Shown here: positions 19,157 through 28,163 of the stretch, piece after piece
How the letters are laid out: each line of letters opens with the position of its first letter
Position numbering within the stretch: position 1 is the first letter of the stretch
Assembly: GCA_030065635.1 (NCBI GenBank)
Contig: JASJDJ010000002.1
Span: 29,355 to 93,354, forward strand
Direction of reading: 5' to 3'
Source: Xenococcaceae cyanobacterium MO_188.B32
GTDB lineage: Bacteria > Cyanobacteriota > Cyanobacteriia > Cyanobacteriales > Xenococcaceae
DNA length: 64,000 bases
Notes under the pieces: generated by a model
What the model was told of the DNA's origin: nothing
The model's input: the letters and a program-made list of their open reading frames with translations, nothing else
Databases searched by the model: none
Position numbers and translations under genes: made by a program

Positions 19157-19906
19157 CTATATTTTGCCAAAGCGTCTTTCTCTCTGCTGATAAGCGAGTA
19201 AAGCTTTGTGGAATTCTACGCGATCGAAATCGGGCCATAAAGTCTGAGTAACATAAATTTCAGCATACGCCATCTGCCAGAGTAAAAAATTGCTCAGACG
19301 CATTTCTCCACTAGTACGAATAAGTAAATCGGGATGAATTATTCCTTTTGTGTAAAGATGATTCTCAAAAATAGCTTCATTAATTTCTTCTGGCTGAAGA
19401 GAACCTTCTTTAACTAAAGAAGCGATCGCTCGACAGGCTTGAATAATTTCCTGTCGCCCTCCGTAATTGGTCGCTACTGTAAATTGGATACTAGAATTAT
19501 CTGCTGTATCCTTCATCGATCGCTCGATTTGTTTTTGGAGTGATGGAGGTAAAGCTGCTAAATTACCGACAAAACGAATTCTGACATCTTCTGCCATCAT
19601 TTCATTTAGTTCTCTTTGTAAAACTCGCTCAAAGAGGGTCATTAAAAACTGTACCTCTTCCATGGGCCTACCCCAATTTTCTGTGGAAAAAGCATAAGCT
19701 GTAAGAGCAGGTATTCCCCAATCTTTACAGCAACGAAGTAAGTCTTTAAGAGCATCTACACCCTTCTGATGCCCCATAATGCGGGGTTTTCCTCTTTGTT
19801 TAGCCCAACGACCATTTCCATCCATAATTACCGCTACATGCTTGGGTAGACGGTTTTGTTCTAAATCGACAGGTAACTCTTGTAAAGCAATTGGCTTGGC
19901 AGTCAT
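19157..19906 (-). CDS. uppS: Isoprenyl (undecaprenyl) diphosphate synthase
   Basis: Cis-prenyltransferase that extends farnesyl diphosphate to the lipid carrier of cell-wall synthesis. 249 residues. [16 protein letters not shown] (catalytic Asp), [25 protein letters not shown] and [26 protein letters not shown] are all present; it ends [10 protein letters not shown]. Downstream of cdaA on the same strand with a 64-base gap, continuing the lysA-cdaA-uppS order seen in many cyanobacteria. Confidence 0.97.
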   Translation of the reverse strand: MTAKPIALQELPVDLEQNRLPKHVAVIMDGNGRWAKQRGKPRIMGHQKGVDALKDLLRCCKDWGIPALTAYAFSTENWGRPMEEVQFLMTLFERVLQRELNEMMAEDVRIRFVGNLAALPPSLQKQIERSMKDTADNSSIQFTVATNYGGRQEIIQACRAIASLVKEGSLQPEEINEAIFENHLYTKGIIHPDLLIRTSGEMRLSNFLLWQMAYAEIYVTQTLWPDFDRVEFHKALLAYQQRERRFGKI

Positions 19907-19970
19907 TATCTAAATAATGAATTAATCCTAATTAATTCCCCATTAGACTTTATCAATAAAATTTCGTTAA

Positions 19971-20879
19971 TTATTTTTTTTCTTGAGAAGTTGATGAGGG
20001 TAGGCGAAAAATACGCTGGAGTATAATTCGTCCTTGAAAACCGATTTTACGGCTAATGCGAACCGCATCTCTTTCTACTGTAGGCGAAAATCTAGCTTGA
20101 AGTAATTCTTTAAGTTTACTACTGGTTAAAGGTCGATTTAGAATACCCTTCTCGGCTAAAGATATCGACCCTGTTTCTTCAGAAACAACAATACACAAGC
20201 AGTTTTCTAGTCTTTCTGTCATTCCCATTGCTGCGCGATGACGAGTTCCTAATTGGCGAGAGGCAGTACGTTCGGATAAGGGTAAGATAACAGCAGCCGA
20301 AACTATTCGAGAACCTCGAATCAAAACAGCACCATCATGTAACAAAGTTGTGGTTTGAAAAATAGTTTGCAATAATTCTTTAGATACTTCCGCATTAAGA
20401 TTGACTCCTGGAGAAACAAAATCTTCCTCTTCTAGAGAACCGCTAACTTCAAGCAGAATTAATGCACCTGTTCGATTTTGGGACAATTCTTTAACTGCAT
20501 CGACAATCTGGTCGACAACACTATCTGGCTGGACACTCGGTCTTGCCGAAGCTTTAAACAACTGAATTAATTCTCCCCGACCAATTTGTTCGAGAAAGCG
20601 ACGAAATTGGGACTGAAAAATAACTGCCATAGCTACCGCAGCCCCTAACACTAGTTTTTCGAGGAGAAATCCCAACAAGTTTAGCCCCAGTCTTCTGCTG
20701 ACTACTGTGGCTAACATTAGTAAAATAAAACCTCTCACCATCCATAAACTACGTCGTTCTCCTTCTCCAATTACGAGAAGAAGAACATAACTCAAGGCAA
20801 GAACCAATCCAATGTCAATGGTATAGGGCAGCCAGGAGGGTATCCAACTTAAGTCAGGAACAAAACCCGACGACTCCAT
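19971..20879 (-). CDS. cdaA: Diadenylate cyclase CdaA
   Basis: Makes the second messenger c-di-AMP from two ATP. 302 residues: three N-terminal membrane segments (about 16-80), then the DisA_N (DAC) domain with the catalytic LLHDGAVLIRG (DGA motif) and GTRHRAAMG (RHR motif). In cyanobacteria c-di-AMP affects osmotic and carbon/night metabolism. It lies between lysA and uppS. Unlike Firmicutes operons no cdaR or glmM is adjacent. Confidence 0.95.
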   Translation of the reverse strand: MESSGFVPDLSWIPSWLPYTIDIGLVLALSYVLLLVIGEGERRSLWMVRGFILLMLATVVSRRLGLNLLGFLLEKLVLGAAVAMAVIFQSQFRRFLEQIGRGELIQLFKASARPSVQPDSVVDQIVDAVKELSQNRTGALILLEVSGSLEEEDFVSPGVNLNAEVSKELLQTIFQTTTLLHDGAVLIRGSRIVSAAVILPLSERTASRQLGTRHRAAMGMTERLENCLCIVVSEETGSISLAEKGILNRPLTSSKLKELLQARFSPTVERDAVRISRKIGFQGRIILQRIFRLPSSTSQEKK

Positions 20880-21122
20880 TATTTTTTGTATTTAAGCTAT
20901 AAATGATTTGCAAATTACTATGCTCTAGGATCGAAGACCTGGTTAACAATATCTACTTCAAGCGAAAAAAGCGATCGCTTTCTCTGTGAATACCCAGATA
21001 AAATCGGGCAGAGAAAACAGCTATTGTTAGCAAAGAAGATTTAACCTGAGTCTAGATGCTAGCCTATAAGCTAACCTATCATTTGTTTTCAGTCACTTGA
21101 GACAGTGCCACTAGAGACATTG

Positions 21123-22529
21123 CTAAGAGTGACTATCATCTGAATTAATCAGTCTTTCTGGCAAACAGTCTTGCCTGAGTAAATCCTGATAACCTTCTCT
21201 TTGTAAGATGAGATTAGCTTCACCTTGATGGACTAAAACTGCTGCAGGACGACCAATACGATTATAGTTGGATGCCATGCTGTAGTTGTAAGCCCCGGTA
21301 CTCAACACTACCAAGACATCTCCTGGTTCTGTTGAGGGAAGTAAAGCATCTTTAATTATGACATCGCCAGATTCACAATGTTTACCTGCTACGGTCACTT
21401 TTTCTGTCAATGGTGCCGACATACGATTAGCCACTACTGCTCGATAGAGAGACTGATAGGTAATTGGACGAGGATTATCTGACATCCCCCCATCAACAGA
21501 AATATAAGTACGAACCTCAGGAACTTCCTTACGGCTACCTACCATATAAGCAGTGACACAAGCAGAACCAATTAGCGAGCGTCCAGGTTCGGCAATTAGC
21601 TTTGGTAGAGGCAACTGGTATTGATTACAAGCTGACTCTATGGCTTTAGCTACAGCTTTGACCCATTCCTCAATTGTGGGTGGATCGTCGGCTTCAGTAT
21701 AGCGAATACCTAACCCACCGCCAACATTTAATTCTGTTATGGTTAAATTGTATTCTTGGGCTTTTCTCATCCATTCTACTAACACAATTGCTAAATCTTG
21801 GTGAGGCTGACGTTCAAAAATTTGCGAACCGATATGAGCGTGTAAGCCAATACAATTGAGGTGCGATCGTTGAGTTAGGTAATTAAAAACTTCTTCTAGC
21901 TCATTGGGATCGAAGCCAAACTTACTATCTAAATGACCAGTACGAATATATTCATGAGTGTGACATTCAATGCCAGGAGTAAGGCGAAGCATGATGCGAA
22001 CCGATTTTGCTTCACTCTGGGCTGCAATGGCTGAGAGAGTTTTTAACTCTAGCCAGTTATCGACGATGATAGTACAATCGCAATCCACAGCATATTCTAG
22101 TTCCTCAGCAGATTTATTATTGCCATGGAAGTAAATGCGTCCGCTGTCTACTCCCGCCTGTAGAGTAGTGTATAGTTCGCCTCCAGAAACAACATCAAAG
22201 CCTAAGCCTTCACTGTCGATGACTCGACAGACTGCCAGACAACTCCAAGCTTTGGAAGCGTAGATAACTTGAGATTGACCACTGTAGTATTTTTTAAAGC
22301 TTTCTCGATATTGGCGACAAGCTGTTCTTAAGGTTTCTTCGTCTAAAACATAAAGAGGAGAGCCGAATTGCTCGACCAATTTACTCAGATCGCAGCCACC
22401 AATTTCTAGACAGTCGCTACTGTTTACTTTGGCGGTTAGAGGGAGCAAAACTTGATTGGGGGAAGATAAGGTTGTAGTAGGTAAATAGCGATATCCAGAG
22501 TTTTCCTGGCTGATATCTGTGATTAACAT
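21123..22529 (-). CDS. lysA: Diaminopimelate decarboxylase
   Basis: Last step of lysine synthesis. 468 residues. PLP-binding Lys in VIYASKAWSCLAV, FHGNNKS, HAHIGSQI, GGGLGIRY, AEPGRSLIG (phosphate/PLP), and CESGDVI with catalytic Cys near the C-terminus. The first 40 residues before SPLYVLDEETLR are an extension common in cyanobacteria. The 243-base gap to cdaA has a HIP1 site but nothing coding. Confidence 0.96.
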   Translation of the reverse strand: MLITDISQENSGYRYLPTTTLSSPNQVLLPLTAKVNSSDCLEIGGCDLSKLVEQFGSPLYVLDEETLRTACRQYRESFKKYYSGQSQVIYASKAWSCLAVCRVIDSEGLGFDVVSGGELYTTLQAGVDSGRIYFHGNNKSAEELEYAVDCDCTIIVDNWLELKTLSAIAAQSEAKSVRIMLRLTPGIECHTHEYIRTGHLDSKFGFDPNELEEVFNYLTQRSHLNCIGLHAHIGSQIFERQPHQDLAIVLVEWMRKAQEYNLTITELNVGGGLGIRYTEADDPPTIEEWVKAVAKAIESACNQYQLPLPKLIAEPGRSLIGSACVTAYMVGSRKEVPEVRTYISVDGGMSDNPRPITYQSLYRAVVANRMSAPLTEKVTVAGKHCESGDVIIKDALLPSTEPGDVLVVLSTGAYNYSMASNYNRIGRPAAVLVHQGEANLILQREGYQDLLRQDCLPERLINSDDSHS

Positions 22530-22595
22530 AGTGCAGTTTTTGTTCGGTTATTGAGACCCAAAAAGTCTATCTTTTTAAGTGTACAATTGAAGATT

Positions 22596-23198
22596 GTGAA
22601 ATTATTAACTATTAAGCCACTTACCTACCAACTTTTGGCAAAAGCAGTTGAATTAGACAAGTTATGTTTTGGTGGATTATGGTCAAAACAAGCTTACTCT
22701 AGGGAAATAGACAGCCCTAATAGTAGTTTACTAGTTTTGTCTTATCAAAAAGAACAAGAGTTAGTAAGGGACAATGAGCTACAAAACACTAAATTAGACC
22801 AAAAAATTATTGGTATTGGCTGTTTGTGGGCAATTGTTGATGAAGCACATATTACCTTACTGGGAATTCATCCCCATTATCGGGGTCAGAAACTGGGCAG
22901 ATTATTATTGTATATTTTGCTGCAAGATGCTGTCGATCGCCAACTAAAAAGGGCAACTCTAGAAGTAAGTGTCAATAATCAGCCAGCTATTTCTCTCTAT
23001 CAAAAATTTGGCTTTGAGATAGCAGGAAAACGCAAAAACTATTATCCAACCACAGGAGAAGATGCCCTAGTTTTATGGTTAAAAGGATTAGATCGACCAG
23101 AATTATCCAAAAAACTAGTTGGTTGGCAGGAGCAAATAAATCGGCAGCTTAGTCATTATTCCTGGCAAATAGAAAAGACAATTTTTACTAATAGATAA
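22596..23198 (+). CDS. rimI: Ribosomal-protein-alanine N-acetyltransferase (RimI-like)
   Basis: GNAT acetyltransferase expected to acetylate the N-terminus of S18. About 200 residues. LLGIHPHYRGQKLGRLLL holds the acetyl-CoA-binding R/QxxGxG/A loop, then ATLEVSVNNQPAISLYQKFGFEIAGKRKNYYPTTGEDALVLWL, the RimI signature. The C-terminal 40 residues are extra. A TTG at 22551 would add 15 basic-hydrophobic residues; I choose GTG 22596 because homology starts there. Divergent from lysA. Confidence 0.85.
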   Translation: MKLLTIKPLTYQLLAKAVELDKLCFGGLWSKQAYSREIDSPNSSLLVLSYQKEQELVRDNELQNTKLDQKIIGIGCLWAIVDEAHITLLGIHPHYRGQKLGRLLLYILLQDAVDRQLKRATLEVSVNNQPAISLYQKFGFEIAGKRKNYYPTTGEDALVLWLKGLDRPELSKKLVGWQEQINRQLSHYSWQIEKTIFTNR

Positions 23199-23275
23199 AA
23201 CAAGAAAATAGCTACATCTTGAGGCTGTGTTAGAATCAGCTTACAAGGGCAAGCAGCAGGTTATGGATATAGGTC

Positions 23276-25744
23276 ATGTTTGAACGCTTCACAGAAAAAG
23301 CTATTAAAGTGATTATGCTAGCCCAGGAGGAAGCACGCCGCCTGGGACACAACTTTGTCGGCACAGAACAAATCCTTCTGGGCCTAATTGGCGAAGGAAC
23401 TGGTGTCGCAGCCAAAGTACTGAAATCTATGGGCGTTAATCTAAAAGACGCACGGATCGAGGTCGAAAAAATTATTGGTCGCGGTTCTGGTTTTGTGGCG
23501 GTGGAAATTCCTTTCACCCCAAGAGCCAAAAGAGTTCTAGAGCTTTCTTTAGAAGAAGCTCGTCAGCTAGGACACAATTATATTGGCACAGAACATCTAC
23601 TTCTCGGTTTAATCAGAGAAGGAGAAGGAGTAGCTGCCAGAGTACTAGAAAACTTGGGAGTTGACCTATCTAAAGTCAGAACTCAAGTAATTAGAATGCT
23701 AGGAGAAACAGCAGAAGTTGGTGCTCCTACTGGGGGAGGCGGTAGAAATAAAACCCCAACCCTGGATGAATTCGGTTCTAATCTGACTCAGTTGGCTTCA
23801 GAAAGTAAACTCGATCCAGTTGTCGGTAGACAAAAGGAAATCGAACGGGTAATCCAAATTCTAGGTCGCCGTACCAAAAATAACCCAGTTCTGATTGGAG
23901 AACCAGGGGTTGGTAAAACAGCGATCGCGGAAGGTTTGGCGCAAAGAATCGCTAATAAAGATATTCCCGATATTCTCGAAGAAAAACGAGTTGTTACTCT
24001 CGATATCGGTTTGCTGGTAGCAGGAACTAAATATCGGGGTGAATTTGAAGAACGACTCAAAAAAATTATGGATGAAATTCGCCAAGCAGGAAATGTCATC
24101 CTGGTAATTGACGAAGTTCATACTCTAATTGGCGCAGGGGCAGCCGAAGGCGCGATCGATGCAGCCAATATCCTCAAGCCAGCTTTGGCAAGAGGAGAAC
24201 TGCAATGTATTGGGGCAACAACCCTCGATGAGTATCGTAAACATATCGAGAGAGATGCAGCCCTAGAGCGTCGTTTCCAACCAGTAATGGTCGGCGAACC
24301 TACTGTAGAAGAAACTATAGAAATTCTTTACGGTTTGCGGGAACGTTACGAACAACACCATAAATTGAAAATTTTAGATGAAGCTTTAGAAGCAGCAGCT
24401 AAATTATCAGACCGCTATATTAGCGACCGCTATTTACCAGACAAAGCCATTGACTTGATCGATGAGGCTGGTTCGAGAGTCCGTTTGATTAACTCTCAAC
24501 TGCCTCCCGCAGCTAAAGAGTTAGATAAAGAACTGAGAGAAGTCCTCAAGCAAAAAGACGATGCCGTCAGGTCTCAAGACTTCGATAAAGCTGGAGAATT
24601 GCGCGATCGCGAAATGGAGATTAAAGAGCAAATTCGTTCGATCGCCTCAGCGAAAAAAACTGAAGGAGAAGGAGGAGATCATTCTCCTTTTGTCGATGAA
24701 GAAGAAATCGCTCATATCGTTGCTTCTTGGACTGGTGTACCAGTTAACAAAATTACTGAATCTGAATCAGAAAAACTGCTGCACATGGAGGATACTCTCC
24801 ATCAGCGCATTATAGGTCAAGAAGATGCAGTTAAAGCGGTATCTCGCGCTATCCGTCGTGCTAGAGTAGGTCTGAAAAATCCTAACCGCCCGATCGCTAG
24901 TTTTATCTTCTCCGGTCCTACTGGGGTTGGTAAAACTGAATTGACCAAAGCTTTAGCAGCCTATTTCTTCGGTTCAGAAGAGGCAATGATTCGCCTCGAT
25001 ATGTCTGAATATATGGAGAGACATACTGTTTCTAAATTAATCGGTTCTCCTCCTGGTTATGTAGGCTACAACGAAGGTGGTCAGCTAACCGAAGCAGTAC
25101 GCCGTCGTCCTTACACTGTGGTGCTATTCGACGAAATCGAAAAAGCCCACCCAGATATCTTTAATATGCTGCTGCAAATTTTAGAAGACGGTCGTCTTAC
25201 TGATGCTAAAGGAAGAACAGTAGACTTCAAGAATACCCTGCTAATTATGACCTCGAATATTGGTTCTAAGGTCATTGAAAAAGGTGGTGGTGGTCTTGGT
25301 TTTGAATTTGCTGATAACGAAGCCGAATCTCAGTACAATCGGATTAAATCTTTAGTTAACGAAGAACTGAAAAACTACTTCCGTCCCGAATTCCTTAACC
25401 GTCTAGATGAAATTATTGTCTTCCGTCAACTGAACAAAGAAGAAGTCAAAGATATTTCCGAAATCTTACTCAAGGAAGTCTTTGCTCGTTTGACAGAACA
25501 AGAAATTACTCTAGAAGTGACCGATAAATTTAAAGAACGTCTGATCGAAGAAGGATTTAATCCTGCCTACGGTGCGCGTCCTTTGCGTCGAGCCATTATG
25601 CGCTTGTTAGAGGATGTATTAGCAGAAGAGATTCTTTCCGGTCGTGTTGGCGAAGGCGATGTAGCGATGGTAGATGTGGATGAAGAAGGCAAAGTTAAGG
25701 TAATTCCGCAAAAGACAGAACCCGAATTGTTACCTTCATCGTAA
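23276..25744 (+). CDS. clpC: Clp protease ATPase subunit ClpC
   Basis: 822 residues, AAA+ unfoldase that feeds ClpP/ClpR. Two N-domain repeats ([15 protein letters not shown] and [15 protein letters not shown]), first AAA module with P-loop [13 protein letters not shown], a UVR coiled middle region ([22 protein letters not shown]), second AAA module with [13 protein letters not shown] and Walker [13 protein letters not shown]-terminal domain [15 protein letters not shown] completes the fold. Very well preserved. It ends in a strong terminator. Confidence 0.98.
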   Translation: MFERFTEKAIKVIMLAQEEARRLGHNFVGTEQILLGLIGEGTGVAAKVLKSMGVNLKDARIEVEKIIGRGSGFVAVEIPFTPRAKRVLELSLEEARQLGHNYIGTEHLLLGLIREGEGVAARVLENLGVDLSKVRTQVIRMLGETAEVGAPTGGGGRNKTPTLDEFGSNLTQLASESKLDPVVGRQKEIERVIQILGRRTKNNPVLIGEPGVGKTAIAEGLAQRIANKDIPDILEEKRVVTLDIGLLVAGTKYRGEFEERLKKIMDEIRQAGNVILVIDEVHTLIGAGAAEGAIDAANILKPALARGELQCIGATTLDEYRKHIERDAALERRFQPVMVGEPTVEETIEILYGLRERYEQHHKLKILDEALEAAAKLSDRYISDRYLPDKAIDLIDEAGSRVRLINSQLPPAAKELDKELREVLKQKDDAVRSQDFDKAGELRDREMEIKEQIRSIASAKKTEGEGGDHSPFVDEEEIAHIVASWTGVPVNKITESESEKLLHMEDTLHQRIIGQEDAVKAVSRAIRRARVGLKNPNRPIASFIFSGPTGVGKTELTKALAAYFFGSEEAMIRLDMSEYMERHTVSKLIGSPPGYVGYNEGGQLTEAVRRRPYTVVLFDEIEKAHPDIFNMLLQILEDGRLTDAKGRTVDFKNTLLIMTSNIGSKVIEKGGGGLGFEFADNEAESQYNRIKSLVNEELKNYFRPEFLNRLDEIIVFRQLNKEEVKDISEILLKEVFARLTEQEITLEVTDKFKERLIEEGFNPAYGARPLRRAIMRLLEDVLAEEILSGRVGEGDVAMVDVDEEGKVKVIPQKTEPELLPSS

Positions 25745-25781
25745 ACTCTGAAGCTCAAAAATTGATTTAATAAAAATTTAG

Positions 25782-25813
25782 GGTAGAGAAGTCAACTTCT
25801 CTACCTTTTTTTT
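25782..25813 (+). terminator. Rho-independent terminator of clpC
   Basis: GGTAGAGAAG, loop TCAA, CTTCTCTACC, then eight T. A perfect 10-bp stem 37 bases past the clpC stop. Confidence 0.97.
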
Positions 25814-26229
25814 CAAAGCTTATGCCTTGTTAGGGTATGGAAAACAGAGTACTATAGCAGTACGTAATTTATATGAGGACGTGAATTATAGGGTTTGCTA
25901 ATGGCTAATGGCTAATTGCTAATCGCTACTTTACCTTGAGATGTCCTAACTTTTGTTGGTATTGCTATACTTTGTCAAGATTGATTTGAGAAATAAGGTA
26001 ATTAAATTTTTTCCCGTGTCTTTCTTGTCTCATCTCAAGCCATCATTTCAAAATTGACAGACTATTAAGTAGGTAGGCAAATTTATTTGTATATTTTAAG
26101 ACATAGCCCTAATTATCTTTTCTCCCCTGCTCCTCTGCCCCTACAAGGGTATGTTTTTTATAATTCCTTGAAAGCTCCTCTGCCCCCCTGCTAATTTTTA
26201 AAGTACACGGGTTTATTTTGCTTAGGTAC
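25814..26229. other. Intergenic region with STRR
   Basis: Contains a run of four GCTAATN heptamers at 25897-25924 and C/T-rich stretches around 26120-26190 (CTCCTCTGCCCC type) of the sort that recur between genes in this window. No open frame with a ribosome site was seen. Confidence 0.6.
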
Positions 26230-26730
26230 TTACTGGTCGTTTTTGGGCGAAGGACTCAAGATAAGATCGAATGGTTTATCATATCTTGCATAAACTAAAC
26301 ATGGTTGTTGGCCACAAACGACGGAATGTTTTGTACCACTCGGTAAATTGAGATAAGAGTCTGGTGCTAAATTCTTTTTGCTTCCGTCATCAGCAATATA
26401 AGTAAACTCGCCCTCGCTCCAAAAGAGAACCTCCCGACTGGTATGAGAATGATGGGGAAAAAGATAACCCGCAGGTAAGCGAATGGCAACCTCTGAAGCT
26501 CCTGTGGCTGGGTTGCCACTCAGCACGGCAACTTCTGCTCCTTCTGGAATTCCTTCTAGAGGTTTCCAGGTTAAAGTTGATGGATCGACAATTTCACTGT
26601 TAGTATTCTCTACTGAAAGGGCGGATGAAGAAAGAAATAACATTCCTGCCAACAAGACCGCCAGAATAACCGCAGTTCTGATGAATTTGAATGTTACTAT
26701 TTTTGCTTGTTTTAAAGTTTGAGATATCAT
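26230..26730 (-). CDS. Exported cupin-domain protein
   Basis: 166 residues. N-terminal signal sequence (AVILAVLLAGMLFLSSSALS). The cupin barrel includes GYLFPHHSHTSREVLFWSEGEF (metal-binding His and Glu of motif 1) and SYLNLPSGTKHSVVC (motif 2 His). So a periplasmic metal-binding cupin; ligand or reaction unknown, resembling ChrR/DUF4437-type single-domain cupins. A good AAGGAG site precedes ATG. It is the last of four consecutive minus-strand genes with strong ribosome sites. Confidence 0.8.
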   Translation of the reverse strand: MISQTLKQAKIVTFKFIRTAVILAVLLAGMLFLSSSALSVENTNSEIVDPSTLTWKPLEGIPEGAEVAVLSGNPATGASEVAIRLPAGYLFPHHSHTSREVLFWSEGEFTYIADDGSKKNLAPDSYLNLPSGTKHSVVCGQQPCLVYARYDKPFDLILSPSPKNDQ

Positions 26731-26844
26731 GGTGTTTCTCCTTATAACTGCTCAATAAATAATTAAAATTGTGAAGTGAGTGAGTGAGTTAGTTAGTTAG
26801 AGAGCGATGAGAAAAAACTAGATAGGTTTTTTGGTCGAACCAGG

Positions 26845-26913
26845 TTAATTTGAACTTCCCCTATAATTGCTTCCCGCTAAGGCAATTTGAGTGCTAAGGG
26901 TTTGTTTAGTCAT
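26845..26913 (-). CDS. 22-residue peptide gene
   Basis: A tiny frame encoding a peptide that starts MTKQTLSTQIALAG and ends SNYRGSSN. GGGAGG lies seven bases before ATG, one of the best ribosome sites in the window, which argues for real translation. It contains no Cys and no membrane segment. It sits 65 bases after the 59-residue gene and 115 bases before the cupin gene on the same strand. Function unknown; it could be a leader peptide or a small secreted or signalling peptide. Confidence 0.5.
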   Translation of the reverse strand: MTKQTLSTQIALAGSNYRGSSN

Positions 26914-26978
26914 GGTTTTGCCTCCCAATTAGTTTCTGTATAATTCGACTTGTTTGTATCTGTGGAAAGTAGTTATTC

Positions 26979-27158
26979 CTAAAAGACAAAGTTCACTGTT
27001 AACGTTGGATAAGCTTTTCCCATCAATGCAACTTTTTTCTGCTCACCAAGAAATTCACTATAGTCGGCTAAGTTATCAAGTCCGATCGAAGTGAGCAAAA
27101 TTTCTGCTCCTAACCAAAGGATAATTTTTAACCATAGTTTTTTCCATTGAATTTTCAT
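26979..27158 (-). CDS. 59-residue membrane-associated small protein
   Basis: Start ATG 27158 with AAGGAGGG just upstream. Basic, Trp-rich N-terminus (MKIQWKKLWLK) then a hydrophobic segment (IILWLGAEILLTSIGL), then DNLADYSEFLGEQ. The GLDNLADYSEF stretch reminds me of small hypothetical proteins of cyanobacteria, but I cannot name a family. One predicted membrane helix. Preceded by a leader with the hairpin at 27205-27230. Confidence 0.6.
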   Translation of the reverse strand: MKIQWKKLWLKIILWLGAEILLTSIGLDNLADYSEFLGEQKKVALMGKAYPTLTVNFVF

Positions 27159-27204
27159 AATTCCCTCCTTAGAGTTAGTTTGAGGGAAGGAGAATAATTT
27201 GGTT

Positions 27205-27230
27205 AGAATTGCTGCAAAAGTTGCAATTCT
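27205..27230 (-). promoter_or_regulatory. Leader hairpin upstream of 59-aa gene
   Basis: AGAATTGC (27205-27212) pairs with GCAATTCT (27223-27230), a perfect 8-bp stem with a 10-base loop, about 45 bases before the start codon. No T-run, so more likely an mRNA stability or regulatory element than a terminator. Confidence 0.4.
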
Positions 27231-27411
27231 CTCAGTTGAGTGCTTAAGTGGTAGATCGAGGACTAAGCAATTAAACTTGATACTTTTAGTGTGCTGTAGC
27301 TATTAGATAGTGTCCAGGAAAGATCGCAACTTAAGCAGGTAACTTAGTAAATAACTGATTATTCTTTTTAGTTAGATACTATGGTTCTAATTGTCTTTCA
27401 GTAAGTTCAGC

Positions 27412-27669
27412 TTAAATTTCAACAAAAAGCCGATCTTGACAAAATTTTTCTGGTGTCGAGATAGCAATAGATTTTTCTGGCTTCTCGGTAGATATAAACT
27501 CCTCTTCAATAAAACTAGTATAAAAGGTAGTTAATTTCATCAGTCCATCGGCGATTTCTTCTAGTCGGGTTTCAATCAGTTCACTTTTAGCTTGGACAAA
27601 GGGTTGGTTATGGTAAGTTATTTCTAAATTTACACTAGCAGTGAATGTGTCTAGTTTGTCTTGAGCCAT
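27412..27669 (-). CDS. 85-residue hypothetical soluble protein
   Basis: Not recognised. Good AGGAG site before the ATG. Mixed alpha/beta composition: a beta-like N-terminus (TASVNLEITYHNQPFVQAKSE) followed by a helix (LIETRLEEIADGLMKLTTFYTSFIEEE). Acidic, no Cys except one near the end. It is the first gene of the minus-strand small-gene run and faces away from the WD40 gene. Confidence 0.6.
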   Translation of the reverse strand: MAQDKLDTFTASVNLEITYHNQPFVQAKSELIETRLEEIADGLMKLTTFYTSFIEEEFISTEKPEKSIAISTPEKFCQDRLFVEI

Positions 27670-28163
27670 AAGTTTCTCCTCTCCGTCAATACTGATAAGT
27701 CTGAATTTGGATTTTTTAATTACTTTTTTGCTGGGACTTTGGACAAAATTTGAATTTCTGTCTTTATTTTTATTCGTTAGTATTATGCAGTTAGCCTGGG
27801 GAAAGAAAAAGGGGAAAAATTCAGGTGGTTTCTGAAGAGCAGACGGGTTAAACCATGTCTGTTGCTTTTAGTCCTCAGGGTGACACCTCAATCACTTTTT
27901 TTCTCAAGTCCAAGTTTTAAACTGTATATTTGTAGTCTGCCAATATTGCCAAGTTTATACCAGGCAAAATAACAAGTTAAGCAGACAACTTAAGAGCCAA
28001 TTTTACTTACAACTACCAATACTAATTACCAAGCATTTTGTGAGACTTACAGAATCTAGGGATCTAAATCAAAAGGCAACTTAAGCCTCAATTCGCCTTA
28101 ATATAGAAGCAAAAGGCAAGCAAATCGGGCACAATCTTTCGATCGCGACTTCCCCCTCCTACC
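27670..28163. other. Divergent intergenic region with a WD40-like scrap
   Basis: 494 bases between the small-gene run and the WD40 gene. On the plus strand 27855-27920 reads MSVAFSPQGDT before running to a stop; SVAFSPxGxT is the core of a WD40 blade. It is preceded by a stop codon, so it looks like a decayed fragment. The remainder is unique AT-rich DNA with a HIP-like CGATCG just before the downstream start. Promoters for both directions must lie here. Confidence 0.5.
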
